A stretch of DNA of 64,000 nt from assembly GCA_022885665.1 (NCBI GenBank), contig JAGQDJ010000049.1, positions 248,502-312,501 on the forward strand, given 5' to 3'. The stretch is from Triops longicaudatus. Lineage: Eukaryota; Arthropoda; Branchiopoda; Notostraca; Triopsidae. The notes beneath the pieces are model-generated. The model was given only the letters and a program-made list of their open reading frames with translations, ran no database searches and had not been told where the DNA came from. Both the position numbers and the translations under genes were made by a program. Below are positions 52,067 through 64,000 of the stretch, one piece after another. The stretch's first letter is position 1. Every line of letters begins with the position of its first letter.

Positions 52067-52794
52067 CAGTGGAATCTGCTCATAACGATGGGCTCGGGAC
52101 CGAACAGGCAGTATCGGTATACACGGAGTATCGGTATATTAGAACTTACATGTATATAGGGGCAAAAGACACCAATTAAGATGAATAAGCGTACTGATAT
52201 ATTTGTATTTTGCTATTGAATAACGTCGTGAACATTAGTATTATTTTCTCACAAAATAATGTGTAATTACGCGCTGTTTAGCGTTCGTCTGAGATAAAAT
52301 ATGCATGTAGTGCTACAAGATGTATAAGTTTTCGTACGATGTACCACTGCTGGCTTCCAAATCTCTACGAATCGTGCTCACAGCGTCCGTGTCCATGAGC
52401 GTCCAGCGTGTTCCATGTTTACTTCACATTTGTCAGGTGCTGTACTGAGCATTACCATCAATAATGTTCAAAGGTGAGAGGTTGTGAGAGCTGATTTCAT
52501 CAATGTGAAAACTTGTTATAATTCGTTCAAGGAAATTTCCGGCTTCCACTTTCAGGAATTAAGTATAACTGTCAGTTCAGGGTATCGGTATATCCGGAAT
52601 TATTAACCATTGCAAAATACTCCATGGGACTTCATAATCGTATCGGCTAAGGCGAATATTTCCTTATAAGCGATATCGGTAAAACCGGGCATCGTTCTGA
52701 TTGGATTAAACAGGACTGAAAAGGGACCGGCAGTTTTGCATCGGTATAGGCGGGCTGTCGTTATATCCGGTATCATTATAAGTGGGTTCCACTG
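52067..52794. mobile_element. 728-bp pogo/Tigger-like non-autonomous element
   Basis: The left end CAGTGGAATCTGCTCATAACG and the right end, read inward on the minus strand as CAGTGGAACCCACTTATAATG, are imperfect inverted repeats of about 21-25 bp. The right flank is TA, the usual target of Tc1/mariner-pogo elements. The left flank is TG, probably a mutated TA. Copies of TATCGGTATA or close variants occur at 52111, 52128, 52582, about 52673 and 52737, mostly near the ends, as repeated transposase-binding sites might. No transposase ORF is present. Confidence 0.7.
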
Positions 52795-54413
52795 TACATC
52801 AGACAGCAGTATCGTTTCACCCCAAACAAATAATTTAAACTCAGTCTATTCCTTTGTTGTTGTTTTTTTTTTGTTTTTTTTTTTGTTTTTCATATTTTAT
52901 CTGAGGATGTAAAGTCGTATTGTATTGTCTATGGTCGTGTTTAGAGCAGTATTTTAGAGTTTATATTTTTTTTCACTAACTTGGTAGCCTTGTGTTAAAA
53001 AAGAATTTACAGAAAATGTTTGCTAAAGACAATTATGAACTGGTTCATAAATCACAGCAAGCATTGGCAAATTTCTGCTGGTAAAACTTCGTAGCAAGTG
53101 TTTGATTTATGTCTGCGTCTTGGTTTTCGCAAGCGTTTTCCAGGTTTTGCCCTTTTCTCTTTTCCGCATTTTTCTCCGGCGCACAAAAGCGAGCACTGCT
53201 GGCACTTGTACATAAGTCTGAGCTGTGAATAACGGAGTATTCGGGCTTTGGTGAATATTGTTAGTCTTCTTACGTCATCAAACTCTATTCTTTCCCTTTC
53301 AAGACCTCTGAGCAAGTACTTTGTACAAAAGAAATACTATCCCTGTCAGTGCTGAAAGCGCAACGCAGCGCAGCGACGCAAGGAACAGATGGTATGCCGT
53401 TATCGTCATACAAGAAGAATTTGCGGTGACAGATTGTGTTTACGGATTCTTTTGCATACCCTCGATCTTTTGTTCTTTCTCTCCCTGTTGAACTCTTCTT
53501 TTCTTCGGCATTCCAGTCAGCATTTCAATTGTCCCCGGTCTTTATTTCACCGTGTCGTTGGAAGAGAATTTCTGCTCTCAAGACTGCTCTGCACTCCGCC
53601 CCACCTTTCTATTCCGCGTGCAAGTCTTCTTCGCCATGAACCACAACTCAATATTTCATTCAAAACTGGCTGCCATGTTACCTTAGAATTCAATTCCTGT
53701 CGCTTGCGGGGAATATAACCCCCGCTTTAACCTCTCCCCGACACCCATTAGAAGAGAAGTCTCATGCGTCTTTTACGCCATGTACTAAACAACCAGTACC
53801 GTCGAAAGCTCTGCCATCGTTGCTAAGAAACTTGCACGAGTGGGTACTTTATACTTGGCACGGAAAATTTACGTCCCCACCCACCTTCGCCCTCTTTCTT
53901 TTTCAAGGTTTCGTATTCTTTTGCGAAGACTATGTTCTCCCCTCTTCAAGTTCTCGCTCCAGGAGATGCTGGGGAAGGAAGAAATAAGAGGTTTTTCTCT
54001 GGGAGTGCTACCAGAAATGGCAGGGAATTATAGAATGGAGAGTTATAGGAGTTTTATTCTTAGGAGAATGAGTTCGCACGGCAGTGTAGACCCTACTCAC
54101 CAAACAAGGAGAAAAAGAAATGGAGTCGGAGGAGCTTTCGCGTGTTGTAGGGTCGTAGCCCAACTGGAATGTTGCTACGTCCACAGAACTGAGACGAAGC
54201 TCTTTAGTCGAAGGTTTTGACGGTGAAAAGTAATTAATTGCTGGCGCAGGGAGCTACAGGGAAGATACGAGGACAACGAGCATGGAAAAGTCCATGCTTA
54301 TGTACGCACACCCCGGTTTTGTATTTGATAATTCAACTTTAATTGGGCCACAACGATGTCGCAACGCTACGTCACTAGGGTCCGTTAATGAACATTTTAT
54401 CGTTGAGAGCTAC

Positions 54414-54416
<3 letters not shown>

Positions 54417-54449
<33 letters not shown>
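54417..54449. repeat. A33 homopolymer
   Basis: Thirty-three consecutive A on the plus strand. It could be the poly(A) tail of a retroposed sequence lying to its left or a microsatellite; no flanking duplication was identified. Confidence 0.9.
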
Positions 54450-54451
<2 letters not shown>

Positions 54452-57340
54452 TTATGCTACCCTTTTACATCGTTCTATTTGTATTTTTTGTCTTTGCAAT
54501 TTTATTTTAATTTTTGCGTATTTTGTGTCATTTTTATTCATAATTTTACTATAGTTTTACTTTACTTGCTATTTTTAACCTTTATCGCTAAATCTTGTAT
54601 ACTATTGAAGTTCGTTGTAAATTCAGTTGTCAAAAGTAAAGGTCAGATATTTCTTAATATCTGTGGAAAAATAAATGAAGAAAAAAATTGTTGATCAACT
54701 TGCAGGAAAGCATGGAAAGAGATGTAAGGGATTGTCAAAACCTTTCCCGGATTTGCCTTTAGCGATTTCGCTACCCATTGTTAAAACCTCTTGACAGAAA
54801 TAGCAAACGCAATGGAACGATTGCGAAAAGGTCTGAAAAATAATCGATTCTGACGTTTACCGAAAAGAAAGGGCGAAAAGGGAAAAACATTTACCCCTTT
54901 TCCCGTTCAAATAGTCTCGCAAAGTATGAGTGTGAGTACGACAACCATGTTTTCCTTTAAACTTATGAAATATAATAAAAAACTTCTGTACTTCAGCTTG
55001 TTACGACCGTTTCATGTAAACCAACTATGATAATGTTCTAGCTTGATTATCTGCGATTCTCTTGACTTTTATGAAATCGTACTTATCGTGTGGCTTCAGT
55101 ATGCTCATACATGTTTAATTATCGTGGTGTAGCCATGACTACCGGCTACCGGATGGTTAATTAGAATCTGTGGAACGGTTCTCAGTATATTTCGAGGGTT
55201 TGAAGTTCTAAGCAGCGAAAGTTAAGTTTTAATGTCCTTGTTTACGAGAAATTAGTTTAGTCTTGTTCTTAAAGTGGAGTACTTTGGACCCCCTTGAAGC
55301 ATATCTAAACAAGTTCTGCCATATAATGCACAGACAATAAATATTTACGGCGTTTTTCTTTATCAAATCGGAACCTACTTTGTTTCATTGGAACACAAGT
55401 TTTGAGCTTTTCTCTTTATAAGCATTTCGAAATTCAGTGTTTCTAAAAATTAAGCCCTTTGAGTACCCATAAACTTTAGATCAGGAAATACAATGGAATG
55501 CTTTCTAAATTACCACCGACAAAACCGTTTTTGCTGCGTACTTTTGACACTCGTAGCATTAAGCATACTTGGAGAAAAAAATGTTGCAATTAAATATTGA
55601 ACAGTTCTCGATGGGAATGCAGTGTATATTTTTATTTATCAACATGCAATTACAAATGAGAAATAATTCTATATTTATGAACATCCTTGCAATGACATGA
55701 ACGAAGAATAACAATCTCAACTAATTTTCTCACTGTTTATGTAATGAATCCTTGAAAGCTGTAGTTTCCTTTGTTAAAAGTGCACTCTCACTTCTCTGAG
55801 AAAAACGGGCTACATTATACATCATATTAGTCCCGTATGTTACGTTTCAACATATTTTATAATAAAATATTTATATTTTTTTCTATAATTTAATACGTAA
55901 AATTTGAGTTATAAGAAGAAATGCTTAAGATGATTTTAAATAATAGAAAAGAACTTGATTAAGCACCTCGCACAGTAGCCCAGCCGCGGCTTCGAAGTAC
56001 TGCACAGTTCACGGAAAGCAAGCGTAGTATGTTTGTCTATAATTTAAAAAAAAAATCGCTAGTTAAGATCAAAGGAAGTATTGATATGAACCAGTCTTTA
56101 GGCTTCTCAAAAAAAACATCCTTTTAATTTTTTTCATCCGTGAAAGCGATTTTACCGTTTAGGCAAACAAGCTACCACGTAAACAAATTAAGTGAGGTCA
56201 TTAGTGTCGCAAGCAGAGGCAGTCGAGTTCCACCAAAGCGGATCAACGTTGGCATGGAATACCCTCAGCCATATTTGCTCATTCGGGCTCCAGGTTTCTC
56301 GCGTATACTTCGCATTAAGTACGTGGACCACACGATGATCGCAGTACTCTGCCAGCGAAGCCTTAAATGAGCCCGACGGTCTTATTACTTAGCTGATTTC
56401 TGTCCCTTCAGGGAAAACTCCTTATCAAAAGGGTAACAAACAAGGCTAGGTTGTCTCGGGCTTGCAAAACTCGGAGAAGCCTTCATGACTTACTTAAGTT
56501 GTAAGGTATCATGCTTATGTGCATCAAACGTAAGCAAATCTTATTTCGTCCAATACGTACATGTGCAGTACATCAGTGAAAAGTGGGATACAGTACGGTC
56601 GCTGTACATAAGGATAAAACGTGACTTGAAACAATATGAACGTGGAAGTCGTCTCGACTATTCTATTTTAATGAAACTTGCATTGTTTTTATATTTCTGT
56701 GACCATGGAGCGAAGTACACACAACAGTCTTCCAACTAACTCAGAGAAAGTACTGCATGGTAGGTGTATACACAAACGGCTAGCTCGCAGAGATGAAAGG
56801 AGTCCGCAGGAGCGGAGAGAAACCTGATTATGTCGACTTGGGAGTCTGATGAAGCGAAACGAGGGCGAAGCAGAGGACGAACTTCAATTATGTCGACCAG
56901 AGATCTTGACAAGAAGGCATGACCATTATCCATATGCAAATGAAAGTAGGACCTTAAGACTTCCGAGAACAATGTACACGGACGCCCGAGCTGTGTCCAT
57001 GCCATCGGAGATATTCGAAACTCGTCTTGATTCAGCAGTAATCTCAATTAACATCTAGCAAGTCAACAATACACAATGCCGAAATATCGATAGTTCTCTT
57101 TTACTATTCTACTCACTACTTCAGGACTTTCAAAGTAGGGTACTAAATAACGCCGAGCTTGACATCATGCTTCACTTGGCGTCTACCATGTATCACGGCA
57201 GGTCCTATATTCGGGGCAGAACACATAGCATTCTGCAACAACAAATAACAACTGTCTTTTGAACTAGCTAACCGTTCTCTCGTAATTCTGCACATTTGTT
57301 GCAAAGTTGTGGACAGTTAGAAAAAAACTTGTTTAATTAC

Positions 57341-57538
57341 CCTCTGGCAGTAATCGGTAGAAAAAGATTGTACTAAATATTGCCTCTTGTGCTGCTGTAA
57401 ATCTGTAATACCTTTTTGCGGTACGTCTAGCTAACGCAGGGTTTTGAACATATTGCATCCAGTGACGAAACAATGGTGGAGAGGGAGAGTGACTGCCAGA
57501 GGCATGACCTGGAACGCCAGGCCGCAACATGCCCTCAC
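57341..57538 (-). other. Candidate internal coding exon, unknown family
   Basis: On the minus strand an acceptor (GTAATTCAG) is followed by 198 nt and a donor (CAGAGG followed by GTAATT). The frame is open for 65 codons, in phase 1 at both ends. The translation includes HWMQYVQNPALARRTAKRYY and FTAAQEAIFSTIFFYRLLPEG, with a Pro/Ser/Gly-rich start. It looks coding but I recognise no family. A competing reading exists: the same CAG followed by GTGAGG is also a good donor for an upstream frame at 57613-57539. Confidence 0.35.
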
Positions 57539-60500
57539 CTGAATTACAAAATTTCGTGCTTGGTTAGTCATAAGTGTATTATCAGATTCAAGTAGTGAAC
57601 TGACCCAAGGCACATTCCATTATCTAATGAAAACGTGCAAGATTTGGTGAAAAAGTAGTTTTTAAAAAAATGACGTTCAGTATAATTTTCAGTTGAATGC
57701 TTTGAGTCTTCATGCCCTTCTTTGGTAACATTGTGATAATCTACCAACAAAAAGTCTCTAGTTACCAAGAAGTTCGATCACTAGCGCAACCTTAGAGCCG
57801 TCATATGGGTTATATTAAAAAAATAGGAAGTGTTTTGCATTTTTTGTATCGCTTTGCTGCAAATTGTCCCATTCTGTTTGCGAGATAGCTAAGTCAGCTG
57901 CTTTGGGACTGTAACGACAGTTTTGTAATGCAGATTTTGCGATTTTGTATGTCGTCCTCCTAATACCACATTGCTCTTCTGTTAAGGCTAAAATATAACG
58001 TATTCACTGTAAAAAAAAGGTGTTTTTACAAAGATTTCTTGTGACTACAATACAAACAAAATCTTGTAGGAAAAAGGCATATTCCATATACTTTAACCGC
58101 TTGTAACGCTACCTTCGTAACTTTCTAAGCTAGGCTACTGTTCATTTACATCTGATCGTGGTCATGTGTAGTGTTATTCTACCTTGTTATCAAGTGTTAT
58201 TGATTTCTATTTTATTCTTCTTCAATTTGTTTGAAAATAGACAAAAACTCTAACTGGAAAAGTTCTTTAACCTGTGTACCACGAATTTCCGAAAAACACA
58301 GTCAAGACTATTTTCCCCACTTGAGCTTAGGAAAAGACATTTTTATATAAAAGCTCAGTTCTTTTTACAGAACAGCAAGGAGCTCGTGTCTCAAACGAAA
58401 ATCCTGTTGCTTGCTTCAGTTCATGTTCTGTTCACTCCACTTTTGCTCACTCTCTTGTTAGTTGTTCTTCGCTGTCCTTAATCCACATGTTGATATTTCA
58501 AATATTCTTTGGTAAACACTTGAAAATGACGTATGCGTCATACTCAGACGTAAATAAACAGTAGCCTAGCGTAGAAAGTTAGGCCGGTGGCGCTTCAAGC
58601 AGTGAAAGTAAAAGAGATACTCCCTATACTTACAAATTCATTTAAATTTACTAAATTTTAATTTTTCCTATTAAAATTGCTAGAAATGAACTGCTGTAAA
58701 GATATCTGCGTAAAAATACCTAAAAAATTGTTACAGTGCTCTTATGGGAGAACTTGGGAAATTTTCAAGAGACATATCTCAAAATTGCTTCATTAAGTTA
58801 ACAAACCGTTTACACAATAATGTTAGCACAAGTATACCTAGTGTACTAGGTTAAGTTTTTCCTAAAAGGGCTTTAATTAAACTTTAAAACTATAATTTAA
58901 TTTTTGCATTTTTTTAATTACACGGAGGAATGGAAATCAGTAAAATCAACTCAGTAGACCTGATATTTTGTAACAATTATAAGGTAGAAGGAAAGTGAAA
59001 TAGTTCAATAGTTTTGCAGTACGCCTCTGAAATTTTTAAGAGTTTGTATGTCCGTATTTAGTTCACTTACTACTGTAAGTCATTATAACAGAATTACCTT
59101 CCACGGAAAAAGCGATGGCCTCATCATTTATCATAAAAAAATCTTGGAAGTTGTATACACTGTGGACTTAGAAGTTACATAAGAGCTGCAAAAAGGAGAT
59201 GTTGCCAGGATAGCTGGGTGTGATAACTTGGGACAGAGGTTTGGCCCAAAATCTTTAGTTCAGAAATGAGACCGCAATTGACGAGCTGGCAAGTTCTCAC
59301 GTAATCTTTGACATCAAGGTACAAGTTCACCCTTTCCAGTCCAATGGTTTTGCGCAAATCCCTGTCTGCACACTTTAAGATAGCAATATTTTGACCAGTT
59401 TGACCTCAAATTATCATCAAGGGTGGTTGTAGCGTAAACAATTTTAAGACTCCACTACTATCCTTTCTACTTGTATTTATGTTTCGTATTTTCTTTATCT
59501 CCGGGCTTCATAAAAGAGCGAAAAAATGAAGTCCGCCTTAGAACAGCTTCTCAATAGATCACCCGAAGAAGGAAAAGACCTTCGCTACTCATGTTGCCTA
59601 TTCTGAAGCTGGCAAAGTACCACGGGGTTCTTGTGAGATTTTTGCGGAAAGCGATCTAGTCGACCCTGACCTCATCGGAGAAAAAAAGGAAAAAAAGATG
59701 CCATCTGACGCTTCTACAAACATTATATAAAAGGCAGTAATGACTACCATTTTGAATAAGAAACAAGTGTTCTTTGTTACTTTAATGCATCCTATGAAAG
59801 AAACCATCCTACGAAACTTTTAACCATACCGTGTGAATCGCTATATTTCTTCAGTATTCGAAATAGAATTATTCAAACAATAATAAAAGAACTTCAAGTT
59901 ATGATACTTCCTTTAAGTTACAGCGATGTACAATATTTTATATGGAGTTCAGATCCACTATACCATAGCAAAAAAAAAGTATTTGAGCAATCAAGTGCGA
60001 AAGAAGTGGAAAAGAACTGTGAAAATATGAGGGTGCACCTTTTTCACATAGCATCATTACTCGGGAGTTTTAGTGTCTTTTAAATATTTTTTACGAATCA
60101 TCTTTCCCGTATCACCTTATATTGGTAATCAATTTCTACTTCACTCTAAATAGTTGCGAAGTTTCAGCCATGGTGCCATCTAGTGTCAAAAAAAAATAAA
60201 ATAAGTATTTCGACATTGAACTGTGTTTAGTTATGAAGTTTAAAAGTAGGCATGGCTTTTCTGTAATTCGTGGTTATCTAATTGAAATATTAAAATAAAT
60301 TAAAGGTATGCGGAGTTTCCGTGCCAAATTACGGAGCGATCTTTTTATGAACGCAGTCCTTTTTGAAAGAGCGACTGGTTTGAGAAGTGGTTCTCCAGGA
60401 GTCTAGAAACTTGCTCATCTCGTCAGGCAGAACTTCTTCCCGCTTCTCTTGCCAATCTCGTGCATAGGACTTGCATCAGGCTACATCGAATCTCCCTTGG

Positions 60501-61760
60501 ACGGTCTTCATCAACCAAAGTCATATTCGATTTTTGAGCTTTTGCTCCCCTTTACCGAAAGAGCTCTTGCATGACTAAGACGATCAGTCACGTGTGCTGG
60601 TAAACTTCTGTCAGTCTTAGAGGGTTTTACATCTTTGGCTCTCAAAAGTTGAAGAAGGCACCTCGTTGTCTAAAGATGTAGCCGAGAATGGGAGAAACTT
60701 TTTTTTAAAGAAATGATCTTCAGAAACCGACTTGCCGCAAACTTTCAAGCACCTTCTGATTTATCGAACGATAGCCTGTGTACGACGAAGCTAAAATTAA
60801 TCTGCTTTAAAGGCTGTTCCTATTAACGTGTTGTAATCAGAAGGTAAACTAAAGATTAAACTGATACTTAGATACTACGTCGGACATTTGACGTAGTTCG
60901 TCTTCAAACAGCAAATAACGAAACTGCTACTGCTAACAATCGCAAGAAATCATGAACTCTTGTTTAACAAAAATATGGGTACAGCTAATCTGTTAATAAT
61001 GTGTACATCTCGTTACAGTATTAACTCATTTCTGCCATTCTAATTAAAAAAAACCTCATGACTATTCTTTCTTTTTTTTAATGTAAACGGAAAATCTTTC
61101 CGTTTGTTGCAAGATCCTAAGCTGCCAATACGAAGTTTCAATTCGTTTATTATAATTTAAACGGAAAGGATCTATCAAGTGTAATTGGCACTTAAACATG
61201 TACCTCAGTTACGATTTCAATCATTTAGCGAAACAATGAAATATACGAAAAAAAAATGTCTTCAGTGGGAAAGTTTCGATGGACACAGGCCGTAACAATT
61301 CTGGGCGCACGAAACTCCTAAAATTTCGGTTTTTGACGTTTTCTCGGTGAAAAGTATCGCTGCGAATGTGTCATTTTTTTTTAGCGAAGTTTGAAACACT
61401 GACTCATTTTGACTGTCAAGTATTACTCAAGCGTAGCCTTCCAGTAAATCGATGGAGAACCAAAATTCGGCGGAAATGACGTGACGAAATTCCGGCAACG
61501 AATGCCCTAATGACCTAACAGGCCCACAGGGGTGCTCCTGGTCTTGGCGTTCCTACCTTCTCGTTTCGAAGTTTTTCTCCCAAGATTATTTCTCGGAAGG
61601 GTTTCAGCAGTTTGGTATTCATTACGCGATTCACAAGAAATTTCAGTGCCAACTTCGTTCTAAATTTACGTGGGCTTAAATAAATCGGAAATAAGTCTTG
61701 TTTTATCCCATTTTGAGACCCCGGGTTGAAACATAAAAACAAACTTGACAGCGTTTTTTT

Positions 61761-61765
61761 ATTAC

Positions 61766-61838
<73 letters not shown>
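61761..61838. repeat. (ATT)n microsatellite, about 26 units
   Basis: A run of ATT/TTA trinucleotides with one early interruption. On the minus strand it translates to a poly-Asn stretch inside an otherwise unsupported ORF. Confidence 0.95.
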
Positions 61839-61979
61839 TACCCAAGATGAAAAATATTTGAATTTCGTGCCATATCTGTAAAGAGCTCCCTTGCAGCTCA
61901 AGATCTGTGGTTTCTTATGAATAAGATGTATCGCTGGTAATCTTTCTCAATTTCAGAGTTTTGGGGAATTACATTGTTC

Positions 61980-61982
<3 letters not shown>

Positions 61983-62013
<31 letters not shown>
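61983..62013. repeat. T31 homopolymer
   Basis: Thirty-one consecutive T on the plus strand, only 145 bp from the (ATT)n repeat. Confidence 0.9.
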
Positions 62014-62016
<3 letters not shown>

Positions 62017-64000
62017 GTTCAGCTTTGTCCATGACTTTCGTCTCTTTCAAGTGTTGTAAAGCCTAAGAGTAAATGAATTTTTTTGCAGTTTTGCGACTCA
62101 AAATTTCTGTGTAATATGATGAAAGGTGCACATGAAGTACTACGGCAAGCAAAGTGATACAAAACTTCTCACAGAAAGCTGCTTCTCACTGTAACCTCTT
62201 TATAAAAACTGCACCCGTTTTGCTATAGTTGCCATGAAAAGGCCTGGCCTTTTTTATTGGAACTCAGTTTTATCGTGACTTCATTTTTCCCACCTTCTGT
62301 GAGTTCGAACTTTGAGAAATCCGAAAGGCTGCTGGCTATGTCAAGTGTGCTTCCTTTCAATCTCGCGCCCTCCCTGCCATGACTCATGTGATAACTTGAA
62401 GCCTGGCAGCCTTTGCTTCGTTTTTCACATAAGACAAATGGGAAGTACGCTACTGAAAATCCACAGGCGGATGATTTTTTAACCGATTCGAAGGAATGCA
62501 ACTTGTGCGAAATAACTGTCATCTCTTTGCTGAGAAACATCTCCAGGAAATTTATATCTTCCGTGTATCAATCACAAAGGCTTTAAATGAATATGGAGTT
62601 CCATGGATGACTATTAATAAGGAGGTCTGTCATTTACTATGCTGATTGACCTGACAGGGGAACTACAAGAAAGTTACCTCTCGTATTACTAACTGGTTTC
62701 GCATTTCCAACTTTACACTGTGAACTCTGCAACCAAATATTGGAAAAGGAAACGTAGGGTCTTCGGGTTACATCGGATGAAAGACAAACAACAAAACAGT
62801 CGAGTTACAAGAAAGCCTAACAACAGATTGCGTGGAAACCCTTGTATCCTGTCAAGCAATGTAAATTAGGTTAGAGTGTATTTTGTATGGTGAATAAACT
62901 TTAATTATTCGAAAATATAATACCTATCACTGTTAATACTAAAAAAGTTTCGCTCATCTTGGTGTTAGTGATAAAAATTAAGTGTCCGAAGGCGAAGAGT
63001 ACTAATAGCTTAGAGCTCAAATCTCTGTTTTATTGCAATACAGTAGGTTTCGACTTACTCATCGTCGATCTCATTGATTGATTACTTGCCCCTATCCCAT
63101 AACACCCTGACAAAGCAATGGGAAAATACCAAAAAAATGTATAAGACCTGTCTGAACACACCGCTTAATATATTTTGAGCTTAAGAAGCATAAGAGAGAC
63201 ATTTTAAGCTCGTATATCTCAATAATCCATAATTAGTGTCATACAGAAGAACAAATAAGGAAAGACCACTTTTGCCAAAAGAATGCGTTACTTAAAGCCA
63301 CAAAAACAAGGAGGTTGTTGCTCTGCTGACATAATAAAGATATCTGGTATCTAATTAACGAAGATTATTTAGTGTGAAACTACTTTGTAATTACATAGCT
63401 GACAGAAATGAATTTTTTTTTTTTTTGGATAACTAACAATTTCAGCAATATTTTAATGGTAGAAAAATACTCGTAGCAAAAGAAGTTTTTTATGATCCTC
63501 CGGGGCCAAGTCGAGGAAACTGAAAGCACCACTCAATCGTGTCTGACAGCCTTATACAATCTTCTCCCAGAAGAAATGAAGTGCTCTCATTCACTCCAAA
63601 GGAAAAAAAACGAGTGAAAATGTGGCCGCTTGAAGACGCCACCAAAGGAATAAGAATGACGACAACTTTTTTTCGTTCGAAAACAAACGGTAGTGTGACC
63701 TCAAAGATTTCCGGAAACTTTCTATATACTCTTCAAACTTGAGGGGGAAATAACAATCTTGTAAGCATTTCCTTGCCATATTTCTTCCTCTCTTTCACTC
63801 GTGTACCTTTTTCTTGTCCATCAGAAAGATTATCGAATAAAGATCTGAAACGCGTTCCTCGTTCATTTCGCAAACACGAGTCGAGTATTTGTCAATTAGA
63901 GCAATCTGATTGCCTTTTCTTTTCTCTCCCTATTCCTTACGCACTGTAGTACAGTACAATACCTCGTAAGGTGAAGACGGAGGAAGACAGAAAGCAAGAC

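Larger units (their letters stand above)
52795..64000. other. Gene-poor stretch with simple repeats
   Basis: No gene family was recognised. The segment 53340-54280 is less AT-rich and has long overlapping ORFs without ATG starts. Exon-like reading occurs at 57538-57341 (minus) and 56140-56370 (plus). A CTCF-like motif lies near 60171. Long homopolymer and trinucleotide repeats are listed separately. Confidence 0.45.

Noticed and set aside
53389..54220. Overlapping ORFs of 109 and 126 codons in a less AT-rich segment
   Set aside because: Starts are weak or non-ATG and the peptides are Arg/Ser/Leu-rich without domain features; base composition alone can keep the frames open.
56140..56370. 76-codon plus-strand frame with a faint lipocalin-like C-terminal pattern
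   Set aside because: The resemblance rests on a few loosely spaced residues; the diagnostic cysteine and GxW motifs are not established and no partner exon was found.
61515..61901. 128-codon minus-strand ORF with a poly-Asn tract
   Set aside because: The length comes from the (ATT)n microsatellite; flanking residues show no similarity.

Overview
The window is nuclear DNA from an animal, most likely an arthropod. It is AT-rich. Its genes are split by canonical GT-AG introns, many only 53-110 bp long, and one intronless gene is a receptor of the protostome allatostatin-A type. Such short introns fit a branchiopod crustacean of the Daphnia kind, but the species cannot be fixed from sequence alone.

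Layout. 1.9-2.2 kb (minus): a two-exon COMMD6-like gene. 2.7-3.9 kb (plus): a decayed, intron-bearing copy of the ribosome-biogenesis GTPase NOG1/GTPBP4, interrupted by a 171-bp MITE with terminal inverted repeats. 4.9 kb (minus): a tRNA-like head of a probable SINE. 5.5-8.2 kb (minus): a complete ten-exon COP9 signalosome subunit 1 gene encoding 490 residues. 8.9-16.5 kb (minus): a fourteen-exon Na+/Ca2+ exchanger (SLC8/Calx family, about 836 residues) with one GC-AG intron. 16.6-23.8 kb: no gene recognised. 23.9-24.5 kb (plus): a four-exon SNU13/NHP2L1 gene whose start codon is alone on its exon. 24.8-40.1 kb: no recognised gene, but it holds a hAT-type MITE with a perfect 8-bp target duplication and a second copy of the 3.4-kb MITE family. 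40.2-41.4 kb (plus): a single-exon allatostatin-A/galanin-like receptor. 41.6-64 kb: no recognised gene, but a 728-bp pogo/Tigger-like element, several long A/T runs, an (ATT)n microsatellite and a few exon-like ORFs of unknown identity.

The genes do not form a pathway. COMMD6 and CSN1 both act on cullin-RING ligase regulation, and NOG1 and SNU13 both act in ribosome or snoRNP/spliceosome assembly, but no operon-like coupling is visible. Exon boundaries of the four spliced genes were set by hand from splice signals, reading phase and family similarity, and the phases close exactly for each reported chain. The 5' end of the exchanger may lack an upstream signal-peptide exon. No clearly new biological system was found. 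The strongest unusual items are the MITE-split NOG1 relic, two near-perfect short hairpins, and the exchanger's missing XIP-like segment.
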